A stretch of DNA of 64,000 bases from Acanthopleura granulata. Its lineage: Eukaryota; Mollusca; Polyplacophora; Chitonida; Chitonidae. This document shows, in pieces, positions 34,201 through 46,100 of the stretch. The translations under genes and the position numbers were made by a program. The stretch covers positions 17,529,131 to 17,593,130 of the forward strand of contig JABBOT010000005.1 of assembly GCA_016165875.1 (NCBI GenBank). The letters run 5' to 3'. Position 1 is the first letter of the stretch. Every line of letters starts with the position of its first letter. The notes beneath the pieces are model-generated. The model was not told the origin of the DNA, did no database searches, and saw nothing but the letters and a program-made list of their open reading frames with translations.

Positions 34201-37030
34201 GTACTTTTAATTCCTAAATTTGTGCCAGTAAATAAATAATAATTTTTCAAATTAATCAGTGTATGTAATAGTAATTGAAGTTTTTCAATAACATACTTCT
34301 AGATCAAAATACTTCTGTCAGTTTGATCATAAATTTATAAATTTAACTTTAATATAATATCTGCAGGGAGAGAGTGTGTAAATGTTGTACTTATATTGTC
34401 TATTGTGATTGATTAGAAAATAGAGGAACGCAAGGAAGACATGGCGAAGAAGCAGGACTTCATCTGTGATGAGAGGAAAAAAACTATTGAAAGGTTGAAA
34501 AACTTTAAAATGGTAAGTTGTCAAAAATAACTAATATGTGTACACATATAAAAGCCATATGTATTGCTTTCTTTGCCGACACACACAAACGCAGTTCTTT
34601 TTTGGTTTTCCCAGTGGAATCAAAATTTTAGTTACATGTAATATTTGTTTGTAAGGGATGTTAAGCTGCACTCAGAGAATATTTTGCCTACATGTACATA
34701 CGACGGAGATCAGAGTGAGGCATGTTAAGCTGCACTCAGGGAATATTTTAGCTACATGTACACATGAGAGAGATCAGAGTAAATTGGTGTTAAGCTGCAC
34801 TCAGAGAATATTTTAGCTACATGTACACATGAGAGAGATCAGAGTAAATTGGTGTTAAGCTGCACTCAGAGAATATTTTAGCTACATGTACACATGAGAG
34901 AGATCAGAGTAAATTGGTGTTAAGCTGCACTCAGAGAATATTTTACCTACATGTACATATTGGGGAGATCAGAGTTAATATGGTTATGATAAATCATCTG
35001 CTGGGAAGCCACAGCCTAAGCATGAGGAGCTGTAGTTCCATTTGTGACTGCTTCGTGGCCCTCATTAAGGAGACTTTGCACCTCTTAATGCAGCAAACAA
35101 GGGCAACCTCACTGTGTAGAACAGGATTTGAAATAATTGAATCACTGCCTCTGGATGCTGATAAATCTCAATCAGTGACTTTTAAAACACACATGTTGAC
35201 TTCTTAATTCTTAAATCCTGTTATGTAGTTTTATAATTTGTATAATTTCTTTTGATATAATGTTCTGTGTATTATGGTCTTAACAATGACATGGGCATAC
35301 TGATGTTGCAAGTGTACAGCTTGGACCTGGGGTACCATGGCATGGGAAAAAGTACCCAAGGGCACACAATTTACAGCTGTAAACACATAAGACAAGTCAG
35401 TGTCAGGCCATCAGGAATAGGAGACTGATAGGCTACACAGAAGGGTCCAAATTCCCGCTGTGATGATGTAGTGCTTTGTGCACTACCCAAGTGTTGCGTG
35501 AGCACATATACAACTAAAGGTGTGACATACTACCAGGCAAGAACAAAAAAGTACACAGCTTTGGACCCTTGAGTTAAATGCAGCAATGAGTTTTATGAGT
35601 TCCCTATTTCAGGAAAAGTTTTTACAACAGGAGATGTTCTTAAAGTACATCGTGGAAGGTGCTGTCCTCTTCCACACCTGTTATAAACTTCGTCACAGTA
35701 TTTTTGACATTATAATTTACAGAAATACCCAACACCTGCCACAATCAAGCCCCCTCGTTACCAGTCTCCCAGCGAGCTGAAAAGTGCCAAAACCTCATCA
35801 ACGAGCCAACAGCTGCACAGGTCCAAAAGGGCTGGTCCGTTTCCTTTCCTGAAGAAATCGCAGCCATCTGTTATCCCCTCGTCTTCATCTCAGGGTTTCA
35901 AATCCATCAGCCCACAGGACTTGAAAATGAAGGCTCACGTAAATGGGTCAGGTCCAATGGACACAGTGGACTCTGTTCTGCCTAAGGAGACTGTTTATGC
36001 TTCCATGCCTATACCGGCCCCACCCTGCATTCCACCACCCCCTCCACCGCCTCCACCACCCCCTCCGCCTCCACCGCCTCCACCGCCTCCGCCACCTCCA
36101 CCTCCACAGCTTTCTAACCAATCACCTCTGCAACCTACTAAGAAGCCATCAAAGCAGAAGGAGATATTAGCAAAGTGCTCAGAGCTGTCAGCCCCTGGTG
36201 CCCCCAGCTTACAAAGCATTCTTGACATGAGAAAAAACCTCAAGAAGCCAACCGACACACAGCGGAAAGAATTTCAGGTCTCACAAGGTGAGCTCTGCTC
36301 TTTTAATATCAATGGTACACATGTAAACATCAGGGCTTTGATTAGCTCCAACTTATACTTCGTATGTTTATGCCATATCCATCACTCCGGCTGACCATCA
36401 GGAGAAACTTTTTGGGACTTTTTTTTTTCAAAGAATTTATCGTATAGGAGTGAAGCCAGGTACGTGGGAATATTGGTGCCATGATGAAGTATAGGTAAGG
36501 TTCAAGTTTCAGGCCTTTTCATCCATTTTTGAGGAAATTATGGCTGTTTTCATCCTGTCAGATTAAATTGAAGCTTGTCATGTAGCTTCACCGTTGTTGG
36601 TTCATCATTGTAACTCAAATCGCACATCTGCCATATTGTGAATACTTTAATGCAGAATGCTTGGCCCCGTACATGAAAGCAGTCAGAAAAAAAAATCGAG
36701 TACCTGGAAAAAACTACGCAGCTTTCGGATTAAAACAACAAAAAAAAAAAGCATCACATGTGTTGCCATCCAGCATTTAATTAAGAATGATGTCTGAACT
36801 TCCTTTTCACAGATCCCATGGATAATATCTTGGACATGATTAAGAAGGGAGTTCAGCTGAGAGAGGTCCAGAAAAGGGGAGGTAACAGCGAGGAGGAGAG
36901 GAAATTATCTCCCCCTAGTGACTCTCATCTCAAGCTTTTGACTGAAAGTTTGCATCGCATTGGGAAGGTCACAAGAGGGTCATCGCCAGAGTCAGATGAT
37001 GACAACAGCGAGGACAGTTTTGAGGATTGA
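28281..37030 (+). CDS. WHAMM: WHAMM/JMY-type actin nucleation promoting factor
   Basis: Nine coding exons, 28281-29139, 29491-29572, 29988-30078, 30964-31129, 31943-32103, 33611-33697, 34417-34512, 35723-36287 and 36813-37030, join in phase to 774 aa (human WHAMM 809). The ATG at 28281 follows an in-frame stop at 28260. N-terminus DSLEGWVSV, FMIAWNELEQKVAVTC and GLFSFQEIRGAH matches the WHAMM/JMY N-terminal domain, followed by YNYQLQPFLDMRELA and DQKKFGK. Residues about 290-515 are coiled coil, including EEVVFYDAVED. Then come 25 consecutive prolines (618-642), a WH2-like SLQSILDMRKNLKKP (676-690), a WH2 DNILDMIKKGVQLREVQ (about 706-722) and a connector-acidic tail. Family role: recruits actin monomers and Arp2/3 at ER-Golgi and autophagic membranes (WHAMM) or nuclear/cytoplasmic sites (JMY). 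The N-terminus favours WHAMM over JMY, but a single pre-duplication gene is likely. The acidic end lacks a tryptophan. Confidence 0.92.
30369..30632 (+). mobile_element. tRNA-derived SINE, family A, WHAMM intron
   Basis: Forward copy with CAATGCGGTCGCTGTGAGTT, GGCCGTACGTGGAAAGATG, TTTCCTCCTACCATAATGC, ATATAAGTGAAATATTTTTG and an AAATAAATAAAT tail. The head is diverged and preceded by a G-run. Confidence 0.87.
31745..31866 (+). mobile_element. Possible SINE remnant
   Basis: TGGTTTTCTCCAGGCATTAT, TTTCTCCACCCATAATATAC and TGTGTGAATGAAAATTCATT resemble the 3' half of a tRNA-derived SINE. Too diverged to assign to a family. Confidence 0.4.
32216..32545 (+). repeat. 20/21-bp minisatellite in WHAMM intron, about 15 copies
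   Basis: Units GGTTTGGTCAGGATGTTACC (21-bp version) and the same without one T (20-bp version) alternate from 32216 to about 32545. They are broken twice by an insert containing TTGCCTTGTTTTGGCCATAG, itself part of a larger duplicated block. ORFs rich in MLPGLVR are artefacts of the array. Confidence 0.93.
33297..33550 (+). mobile_element. tRNA-derived SINE, family A, WHAMM intron
   Basis: Forward copy with GTTAGCATGCTAGCGCTGCA (tRNA-like head), CGCGTTCAAGTCCAG (box B), CCACCCACCATAATGCTGG and GAAATATTCTTGAGTACGAC, then an AAATAAATAAA tail. It ends about 60 bp before WHAMM exon 7. Confidence 0.87.
34660..34984 (+). repeat. 65-bp minisatellite in WHAMM intron, 5 copies
   Basis: Five copies of a 65-bp unit containing GTTAAGCTGCACTCAGAGAA, TACATGTACA and GAGATCAGAGTAAATTGGT. 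The central copies are almost identical and the two edge copies diverged, as expected for an expanding array. Confidence 0.94.
35723..37030 (+). other. WHAMM: WHAMM effector region: polyproline, two WH2-like motifs, connector and acidic tail
   Basis: Exons 9 and 10 encode the actin-nucleating half. Pro 618-642 would bind profilin or SH3 partners by analogy. The first WH2-like motif is weak (ILDMRKNLKKP); the second is clear (ILDMIKKGVQLREVQ). LKLLTESLHRIGKV corresponds to the connector helix. The end, SPESDDDNSEDSFED, is the acidic region; WASP-family tails usually carry a Trp there, and here a Phe occupies the place. The polyproline block is a simple CCN-repeat and may vary in length. Confidence 0.8.
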
Positions 37031-40000
37031 TGATTCTGGCAATAGTTAACTTTTCTAATATATGTAGTTAAAAAGTTTATGACATGGAAAATTGAAATTG
37101 CTGAATTATGACATAGGCTTATTACTGTTTTTCTCTTACAGATTTCAACAAATTTCACATCACAAGCAGGCTCTTGAAAACAAAAGCTTTTTTATACATG
37201 AATGATTATTGATAAATCCAGTGCTCCTTCAGAAGAAATGAAATTTTGTCAGAGATTGAAAACACCAGCAAATATTTTCATTTGTAATTGAAAGATAGGA
37301 TATTTATTTTGTCTACCTGAAGGCTTCCGAGAATAATGTCAGATTAAGTGTAGTGTGCTAACTATACCAGGCATGCCATGAAAAAATTCAAATCTACACC
37401 TGTATGTTTAATTTAAACTGAAAGATACCTGTGTCAAGTAATCTTCTTAAGTAAACTGGGTAAAACTACCTTTTAGCTGAAATCAAGTACATGTAACTGA
37501 AGTCAAGCCAGTCAGCCAGTACTCAAAAGGCTCCCTTATCCCTGAGATACTTGTGGACCTATTCAGCAAGTCTCTTGTGTTAATGTGCCTCAAATGCAAC
37601 AGAGTAACCTTGCCTGCACTGGACCATTTGTGGGCTATGGCAGGTGCCACGACAGCCTTTTGCGGATATTTAATATTATTTTAGAGACTACATGCTTTTT
37701 CAACCATTCTATTTTGGGGTGTTTTTCAAGTTTTTTTGTTTTTTTTTTATGCAATGTAGTCTATTTCATATTGCCCTGGCCAATGTTCCATTAACTACCA
37801 TGACAACCCATATTTAAGAGATAGGTAGCCACGGTAGTTGCAATCAACTTAGCCTATGATTGCTTTGTGGAACAGGGTCCTGTTCTTGTGATGTGATTGG
37901 TTGGTCAGCTTATGGAACTAAACAGGTGGCCATGGTGTAAAGTAGCATTCCATTTTAAGAATCCAATGTTGTAACTGATAAGAAACAAAAGAATCAAAAA
38001 TTTATCTTCCTGTTGTCATTTTCAGTAGTCTGAGGACACCATGCAGCGAATCACTGAAGAGTATTCTTTGTAATACAGTAACTGTGACTGGATTGGTTAA
38101 GTTTTGGAGCGAGTCTGTATTTAGTTTCTTTAACAGTTTATTCAAAAGATAGATTGCCCCTTGGATGTGTTTGTGTTGACAGATTCTTCTAGTACCCATT
38201 AACGTGGGTGCCGTATAAGTGAATAATTCTGGAGCATGTTGATAAACATGAAGGAAATAATATCTACATCTTTAGAACCATTGTTGAGGTCAAGATCTAC
38301 ACTCAGGAAGTGACTGTCTGACGCCACCTTTGCGCAAATATCATACAGACAGACAGACAGACCGTGTTACTATAATATCGAAAGAACATGTTGGATGTAA
38401 GTTATAATCACTGGTTTATGTACTTTGTGTTTTTCTTCTTTGGCAGTGCATGTGTGTGCACATTGCCAGGTATATATAAGACCTCATATTTAATAGTTGT
38501 AACTATGCGTACCAGGAAATATCCCTGTTTTACTATATTGTTTAGGATTATGTCTGTTTTTGTGCTTTCAGTCACTGCGTGATTCTTTCACTGAGTATAC
38601 ATGTGTTGTTTCTGTTTGCCATATGGTATGTTTGCATTTATATCATTTTGTAGTGCAATCATGAAGATTGAACTTGATTAATTAAGAATTGAAGTGTTTG
38701 ATATACATGCTGTGCTTGTATTTAAAAGTGCTATTGTTATACTGTCTTTGTAAAGTTTAGGTATTGAATATCTATATTAATGTAAGATTATTCAGCAAAT
38801 ATTTATTAAGTCTATGTCATATGCATATTACTGTAGATCTTTCTTAAGATCCGCCATGTGCAAATGATGATAATCTTTAAGTACAGGTTTATTATAACCT
38901 TTATCATTGTTAAGGTAATGTTTTTAGTGCTTTTTGAACTAAGTCACGATAACTTTTTTTGAACATTTCTTCCTGTTATAAAATATCACATAAAGGATGC
39001 GTCATTTGTTATGCAGGAATCTGTTTACACGTCTGTCTTTACAATAACAAGACACTGTAGAAGTCATTAAAAGTGCCTTATTTCTGAAACGTTTATGTTT
39101 ACCATTTGCTTTGTCATGTAGTCAGGCATATCAGCTGTTTTCAATAGGGCAAGTAATGTAGAATTGGGCCCAGAGCCAAAACATGAGTGTATTTAAAGCA
39201 ATATGTATCATGTTATGGTACCTGTAATGTTCTTCAGGGAACTCGCTGGCTTATAGCCATCTAGCCAGTGCTCTCTGGAAACAACTGGGGCATGAAAAAA
39301 GAGCACTCTTTCAGAGCAGGATTTGCCTGTTGCCACAAGTCAATCAATCTGAGAAGAATAACTTCACATGAAGAAGCAGGATATCACTTATCATAACCAG
39401 TTTCACACGGGTATGTGCTGTGCTCAGCTATTGCTCAGACTGTGTCAGGTTTCTGTTTACCTTCACACACGAGTTATCATACAAGTGAAATATTCTGAAG
39501 TAGCAAAAATACATAGTAAATTGTTAAATAATGTGATCACAGTTATGTGCCATTAATTTGAAACGGTTGCTTTTTTTTTCTTCTAAAACTCTTAACCAAA
39601 TTTTTATGTGTGAATTGGCTGTCCTGTTCTGAAAAGAACAAAGTTCTGTACATAAGCCTATTTGGAAAGAATATTTATAACATTTTAATTTATACGCCTT
39701 GTGAATAAGTGCTGTGCTGATTTTATTTATCTGCAGAATGTATCCATAATCTACTTTGTACGGCATATTTCATTAGAACGATGATGCTCGAATACCAAAC
39801 TAAGGATTCCATTTGTTTCACTCCGTGTGTAATAATTCATAGTGTATGTGCATTCAGTATGGTTTTAGTGCACAAGTTTGGCCAGAAAACAGTGAAGCTT
39901 TTTATACACTAAGGAGACTGTTTTATGACATTTCTGTTAAAATAACAAATATAAACGTTTCACCATGTTATAAAATGCATCTAAGCATGTCAGATAATTA

Positions 40001-40255
40001 CTTGTGATAATATCACTATATGAACACTGTAATAAGAAGGATGCATGTTGGAGCCGATTGCATGGTGTTTGGGAGTGGTGTTAGATTTGTACTCATGTAA
40101 GTTGCTGCGGACATGTATTCAGGAGTTTCAATACAATTTATATCAGTCATTGTTACCTGTACATGTCGTGTTTGCACCTGTAGAACTTACAACACAGGAG
40201 AACTGAGTCTTGGGTGTGAAGAGCAAAAATAAAACATTTTATTACAAGATCTGTT
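37031..40255 (+). other. WHAMM: WHAMM 3' UTR, long, with candidate poly(A) signal
   Basis: No coding sequence follows the stop at 37030. The first convincing end on this strand is AATAAA at 40228-40233 followed by ACATTTTATTACAAG and a TG-rich stretch, which would make a 3.2 kb UTR. Earlier use of other signals is possible. The region is AT-rich and otherwise featureless apart from a short CAGA run near 38346. Confidence 0.45.
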
Positions 40256-41122
40256 TGGTTTGTGAATTTTGTCAAGAGGGTACCGGTGAAAATAATAATG
40301 CAGTCTCACTGTGAGCCCACCTTTGGTGTTGCCTTTCTCTGCACCCGGCTAAGGGGGATACCCATGGGGCCTTTATTTGACGGTTTGTTACCATTGTCAA
40401 GCAGTTTTCACTTCAACTGACAGTCGCATTTATGTGAAGACCAGAGTGCTAGACTACCAACCTTAAGCCAGTCAATGATGGAACTTTCTGAACTGATATG
40501 CATGCATATTTCCATTTCCAATGATAAGCTTCACAAAGTAGAGCACTGTGGTGACTCCAACAAATGGCACAAGGCAATACATGACTCAATTAAAATTTCA
40601 GTTTTATTAAAACCATTTTGAAGAATGAAAAGTGAGAATTTCTTGAAAAACGGTTTAAGTAAAACCGAAATATCAAGTCGTGAAGTTCAGATATGCATGC
40701 AGTATTTCTGGAATACAAATGATTATCATTGTAATTTGGACTGAAGTCACACAATCTGTATCAGGCCTTTAATTTGACCAAGATACCATAATGCTTGACC
40801 TGGTGATGGAAAGGCCTCTGTTCACTGGTGACTTTGGCAAGTAATAATAATGTAGACGTGTGATCCTTCAGATGGGCCGTCTCGGTCTGTCCTCAGAATA
40901 CAATGTCAGAAGTGGGGGATAATTAGGCAGGTGCCTGTACTGGTCAGTTAACCCAGAGTAGGTAGTCACACTAGATAAGGCATCATATCTACATGGTGTC
41001 TTTGGCAAATAATACAGTAGCCTGCTGACCTTGAGATGTGCCATCTTGGTCTGTCCTCGCACTGCAGTCAGGAGAAGGGAATACCTGTACTTGTAGGCCA
41101 GGTACATGCACCAGTCTCAGTA

Positions 41123-41400
41123 TTTATTTATCTATTTCATTGGTGTTTTACGCCATACTCAAAACTATATTATACTGCGACGGTGGCCAGCAGTATGATG
41201 GGAGGAGACCAGGCAGAGCCCCGGGGAAGCCCACAACCATCCGTAGGTGGCTGGCAGACCTTCCCACGCATGGCTGAGAAATATCCAGCATCAGTTGTGC
41301 TTGAACTCACAGCGACTGCATTGGTGAAAGGCTGCTGGGTCATTACGCTGCGCTAGTACGCTAGCCAACTGAGACACAGGGACCCCCCTCCCTCCCCCCA
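41123..41400 (-). mobile_element. tRNA-derived SINE, family A, full length
   Basis: Reverse copy: TTGGTGTTTTACGCCATACT, CGACGGTGGCCAGCAGTATG, CTGGCAGACCTTCCCACGC, CTTGAACTCACAGCGACTGC and head complement GCTAGCCAACTGAGACACAG. Flanking near-repeats AGTCTCAGTA (41113-41122) and AGTCTCAATA (41401-41410) are a probable TSD. Confidence 0.88.
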
Positions 41401-41620
41401 AGTCTCAATAATCTGACTAGATAGTTGTGTGTGCATTGTGTCTCCTGTAAGTAATAATGCTATCTCCACACTTGCACCAGGTGTAATTTCTCTAATAATG
41501 CAATTCACATATCTGCATCAGGCAAAACTCCTCTGAAGTGCCAGAACATGCACTTTGTGGTCAAATTTTTCAAGGATTTAGGGTATGTATTTTCTCATCC
41601 CCTCCCAAAATGTACGTACA

Positions 41621-41960
41621 GTAAGTATGCATAGGTTTTACGTCATACTCAACAAATTTTTAGTAATATGATGACAAGGATCCCTTATAATGTACGTTTA
41701 TACAGCGTGCCTTCTTGTGGCAGAGCGAATCTGTGCCGCCACTGGAACATCATGCCGAAGAAACCAGACATGACCCTCTCCCCAGACGCATTACACTGAC
41801 CCCTGGTTGACCAGTTTCCTTGCTCTAACCTCTCGGTTAGAGAACCAAGCAAGCCAGCAACAAGTACCATATTTAAAGTCTTTGGTGCGACCCTAACCAG
41901 GATTGGTCCTGGTTCTCCCAACCCCGAGATGGATACTCTAACCACCAAGCAACCAAATCG
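41621..41960 (-). mobile_element. tRNA-derived SINE, family B, copy 1
   Basis: Shares with 50401-50760 the blocks ACTCAACAAATTTT, AGAAACCAGACATGA / AGACACCAGACATGA, TTTCCTTGCTCTAACCTCTC and AAGTCTTTGGT. The minus strand begins with a tRNA-like head (GGTTAGAGTATCCATCTCGG). Confidence 0.82.
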
Positions 41961-42288
41961 ATCTGCCAGATAGAGAAGTCATATCTGCACTTAATAATAA
42001 CTTAAATCTCATACCTAAACGAACACTCAATACTCAAGAATTTTACACTTATAACATGGGGTGAACTTAATTGATGGAAGAAACCAGAGTGTCATGAGTA
42101 CCCGTATGTCATGGACATGTAGCAAGTCAAAGATGAACATACCTGCTAGTGACATACACGTAGATACATACACCGAACTGGTGGTCTGGAACATGTGATC
42201 TTCAACAAACACTGGACTGCACAAATGGCCTCGCAGGTGCTGTCAACCGCTTACTCTCACCACAGCCCCATTTCATGGAGTGAATTTA

Positions 42289-42556
42289 TTTATTTATTTA
42301 TTTGATTGGTGCTTTACACCGTACTCAAGAATATTTCACTTCTACGACGGTGGCCAGCATTACGGTGGGAGGACATCGGACAGAGCCCAGGGAAAACCCA
42401 CGACCATCTGCAAGGTGCTGACGGACCTTCCCACGTAGGGCCGGAGAGGAAGCCAACATAAGCTAGACTTGAACTCACAGTGACTGCACTGGTGGGCGGC
42501 TTCTGGGTCATTACACTGTGCTAATGCGCTAACCAACTGAGCCACGGAGGCCACCA
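42289..42556 (-). mobile_element. tRNA-derived SINE, family A, full length with perfect target-site duplication
   Basis: Reverse copy from TTTATTTATTTGATTGG through CTTCTACGACGGTGGCCAGC, GGACCTTCCCACGTAGGGCC and CTTGAACTCACAGTGACTGC to the head complement AACTGAGCCACGGAGGCC. The 12-bp repeat GGAGTGAATTTA occurs at 42277-42288 and 42557-42568, a perfect TSD, suggesting a comparatively recent insertion. Confidence 0.92.
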
Positions 42557-43147
42557 GGAGTGAATTTAGATGTACCTGCCCAATGCCGGGATTGAACCCA
42601 AACCTCTATTGAAATGTACAGTTTGAAGAAAACTTTCACAACTGACTGGAACACTCAAGCACAACATTCATATTGAAGAATATGTCACTTAGGTCATGTC
42701 AGGTTTCAGTCATGACGCATTTATTACAGTGCAATGCCTTCACTTCACAAAGTTAAATACCGGTGTTCATTTGAATTCAAGAGGAATATTTATTTCAAAG
42801 GCCAAATCAAATAAAATTTAAAACTTTAAAACTTTAAAAATTTCCTGAGTCTGCTCTAGCACCAATAAAAATATAACTGTACATAAATAAATAAATGATC
42901 ACAATAAACAAAATTGCAGAAGTTATCTCTTAAAATCCCATGTGAATCTCAAAAAATCATGTCCAAAATGTAACTCACAGGTCAGAAAGTTAAAAGTTAT
43001 AAACTAGACATTTCAAACAAAGTTATTTGCTTTGAACAGATTTGTAAACTATATGCATGACTTAGAAAATTCACATGTTCAGAAGCCGTCACTACCAAAC
43101 AATTTTCGAGTTGTAATACTTTATTCTAAATGAAGTAATTTGGCATC

Positions 43148-43171
43148 TCAACCCCTCGTCCCTCGATCCTT
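43148..43171 (-). other. Echo of the HNRNPM last exon
   Basis: 22 of 24 bases match 49596-49619, inside HNRNPM exon 12, including a 17-base identical run CTCGTCCCTCGATCCTT. On minus the shared frame reads RIEGR in both, here followed by GVEMPNYFI and a stop. It could be a decayed duplicate or an alternative terminal exon. No clear acceptor beyond ATAAG was seen. Confidence 0.4.
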
Positions 43172-46100
43172 ATGAAGAATACAAAAACCTTATTTAAAAT
43201 AAATATACAATGGAATGTTAAAATACAAGTGGCCAGTTAATTATGGTGTTACCCATAACCAAATAATGACGTCCTTAAACAAAAAAAACAACCAAACAAA
43301 CATTGGACGAATAACTTCTACAAACACATTTGTAAAGCAAGAATAGCTATAGTAGCTGATTGTGATTTGTCTAATATATTTAAGTCAATGTATCGATAAA
43401 GATTTTATACTGTATATGTTGCCTGATCAGTCTTGTTTTTCTGTTCAATTGTTCGATGACCATCGATAGCCACAAATACAGTAGACCTTTCACTAGAACC
43501 GGTATAATGTAACTGACGTTGCACATCAAATTCTGAGTTCGTTAGGTCTACTGTCAATGCACCATTATCTAACAGGTCATGTGCTGAAATCTATCTGCCC
43601 CTGGCTTGGTTAGAGCTCTGAATCGGAAAGATTCCCCACCCCTGAGAGACGGACACCGTTTTCCTCCATACCGGTACATGTGAGTAACTGCCAGTGTTTA
43701 GCCACCCAGTGTCGCAAAGTTGTCAAGTACCTGTTTGGGCATCATGTAAATTTTGCATCATTATCTAACGACACATTGAACTTGGAAGCAAAAAACATTT
43801 GTACTAAATCATTTGAAGGTGTTACTTCATGTTAAATGGGCTCAAAACTATTGAACAAATATGAAACTGGAGGTGAAAATCAAGTGTCTAGCTGGCCGGT
43901 CCTCTGTCCCACACGTCCACATTTCCTTCAAATCAGTCCACTTTGTGCTCTTCTCAAAGTTGGTGAAGCCCACCTTTTCTTACTGTCAGGGGCAACTCTT
44001 CCTTCAAAAAATGAGGGCAATATTAAGCACATGATAAAATTATATCATGCTGTCACTAATGGTATATTGCCTCAAGAATATTTCATTCCCATGCCAATAG
44101 GCACGTTCTAATAACAGGAACCTTACAAACCTTCTGAAAGCTAATGCCATAGTTGGATTTTGACAATCTTACCCCCAGGTTACCATCAGTGCCAATCACA
44201 TGGAACCTTTGTTGATTAATTTACACTTAACACTACACCTCAAGAAAACAATGTAACTAGCTGAATTATGCACTACTACAGGTTTTTCGCTTAGAAGAAA
44301 TTTATTTGACTGTTTCCAAACTCCATTCTCAAGACTTTTTCACTTATACAAGGGTGGTCAGTGTCCTGAGGATATTGGGAGTGCCCAGAGTAAATCTCCT
44401 ACCTTTGGCAAGTTACTCACTTTTCTACACCATATTACTGGAAGACAAGCGGTCTTCAACAAGCCTTAGACTGACCAAACGCCCACACGTTCATGACCAA
44501 GGCCCACAAGCAGTGAGAGCGAGGAAATCTACAAATTTCTTATTAAATGCCGTTTTGCACTTCATGTGTTCTAGTGATGAAAGGCAACTGCTACACCTCA
44601 GCCTACTCCATTCTCCAAGATAACAAATGGCTACTATATTCTTGATGCAATTACACTGATCTTTACCTTTTTCTTCAGGGGATCCTGCCTTCTGTCTGCT
44701 CTGCATACATTAGAATATGAACAGCGAATTCCTTTGGCAGCTTCTGAAAAGAAAAAAGGCATGACCACATTTACTTATTTGTTTGGTTTGTGTTGAGTGC
44801 CATGCTCAAAAAATCAAAGCTGTCAGGTTTATGACTCGATGAAACCAGAGTGTCCTGTGTAAAAGACCAGCAATGGTTACGTAAAACAAACCTCCTGACT
44901 TGAAGTCACAGTCGAAATAGTGAGAGCTGAATACAAACATGCAATCTCATACCGTAGTAAGTTAGCTGTGGCATACCAGTGCTTCAACTATCTGAACAAC
45001 ACGGTTTTGATGTCAGCGTCCATTCATTAAAGTGCATCAGTGGTAAGTACCCAATTCCATGCAATGTTGACCAGAGCAACTTATCATTCCTTGATTATGA
45101 CACCGCAAACTCTCTTATAGCATTTTGTCAGCAATATTCATCCCTTCGTTCAAAATAGGTTGTAGTTAAATTTGTATCTACTATACTACTTTCTGAGTCA
45201 TCTAGAGGTCTTGATACAGCTACAGTAAGTACTGAAAGGGTCGCAAATGATCTGATGGAAGCACGTAACATACAGCCTTCAGATCTATTTTATGGTGTCA
45301 CATGTCCAACTCTTCAGTCTTCAAAAGCTTATCGCCTTACAAGGTAGAAGGCAACTTTCAATGTGTAAAGATTTTCAATTCTGCGGCATTAATTAATGAT
45401 GAGCACTGCAATCATACTCACCACTTTGGCATATCAGTTGAAGGTTTCCACCTTTTCATGCCTTACTGAGTACCTCCGAGGTCCTATACCAAAACTACTA
45501 CAGAACTACGTGTGCACACACTTGATTTCTTCTTGTCATGCACCTGCACTCAGCAACTTAGGGGCACACAACTGTGGGAATTTTTTTTTTCTTTCTTTTT
45601 TTTTAGCTTGTTCCATAACCCCCCCCCCCCCCCACCTCTCCTTACAAGTTATTTATTGTCAGTTGGGGAAAAAAAAAACTCAACAAAAAAAGCAAAAAAG
45701 GAAAAACATTTCAATGATATCTGTCTCTGATAAGAGGCAGTCTGAATGCTGTACTTACAAGGTCCAGTCAACAATGATTCATCATCGGTCTGGCCTTTGG
45801 CAGATCTGGTTGACTGAGCTGAAACAACCTTGGCATGGCAACCCTAAAACAAGATGGCATACTTCAAAATGGGAAATAAATCAAGAATTAGCCTCTAGCC
45901 ATTTTTTCGCATGTATTATGAAACAGAATTTTATTCATCTCCTTGAGTTATATTTATATTTAGTATTTATATAAACAGGGACTTCACATTGATGAATACA
46001 TTTTGAGACCTAATGTATCCTATACCAGACTATCAAGCCAGACTTGTTCCTCATTCCAGGACAGAGAATCCATTAAATATCATAAGATTTTTAGTCATTT

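Noticed and set aside
35995..36258. Minus ORF with a 25-glycine run
   Set aside because: Shadow of the WHAMM polyproline exon.
45396..45974. 192-codon plus ORF between WHAMM and HNRNPM
   Set aside because: Crosses homopolymer C and A tracts, no domain, no splice support.
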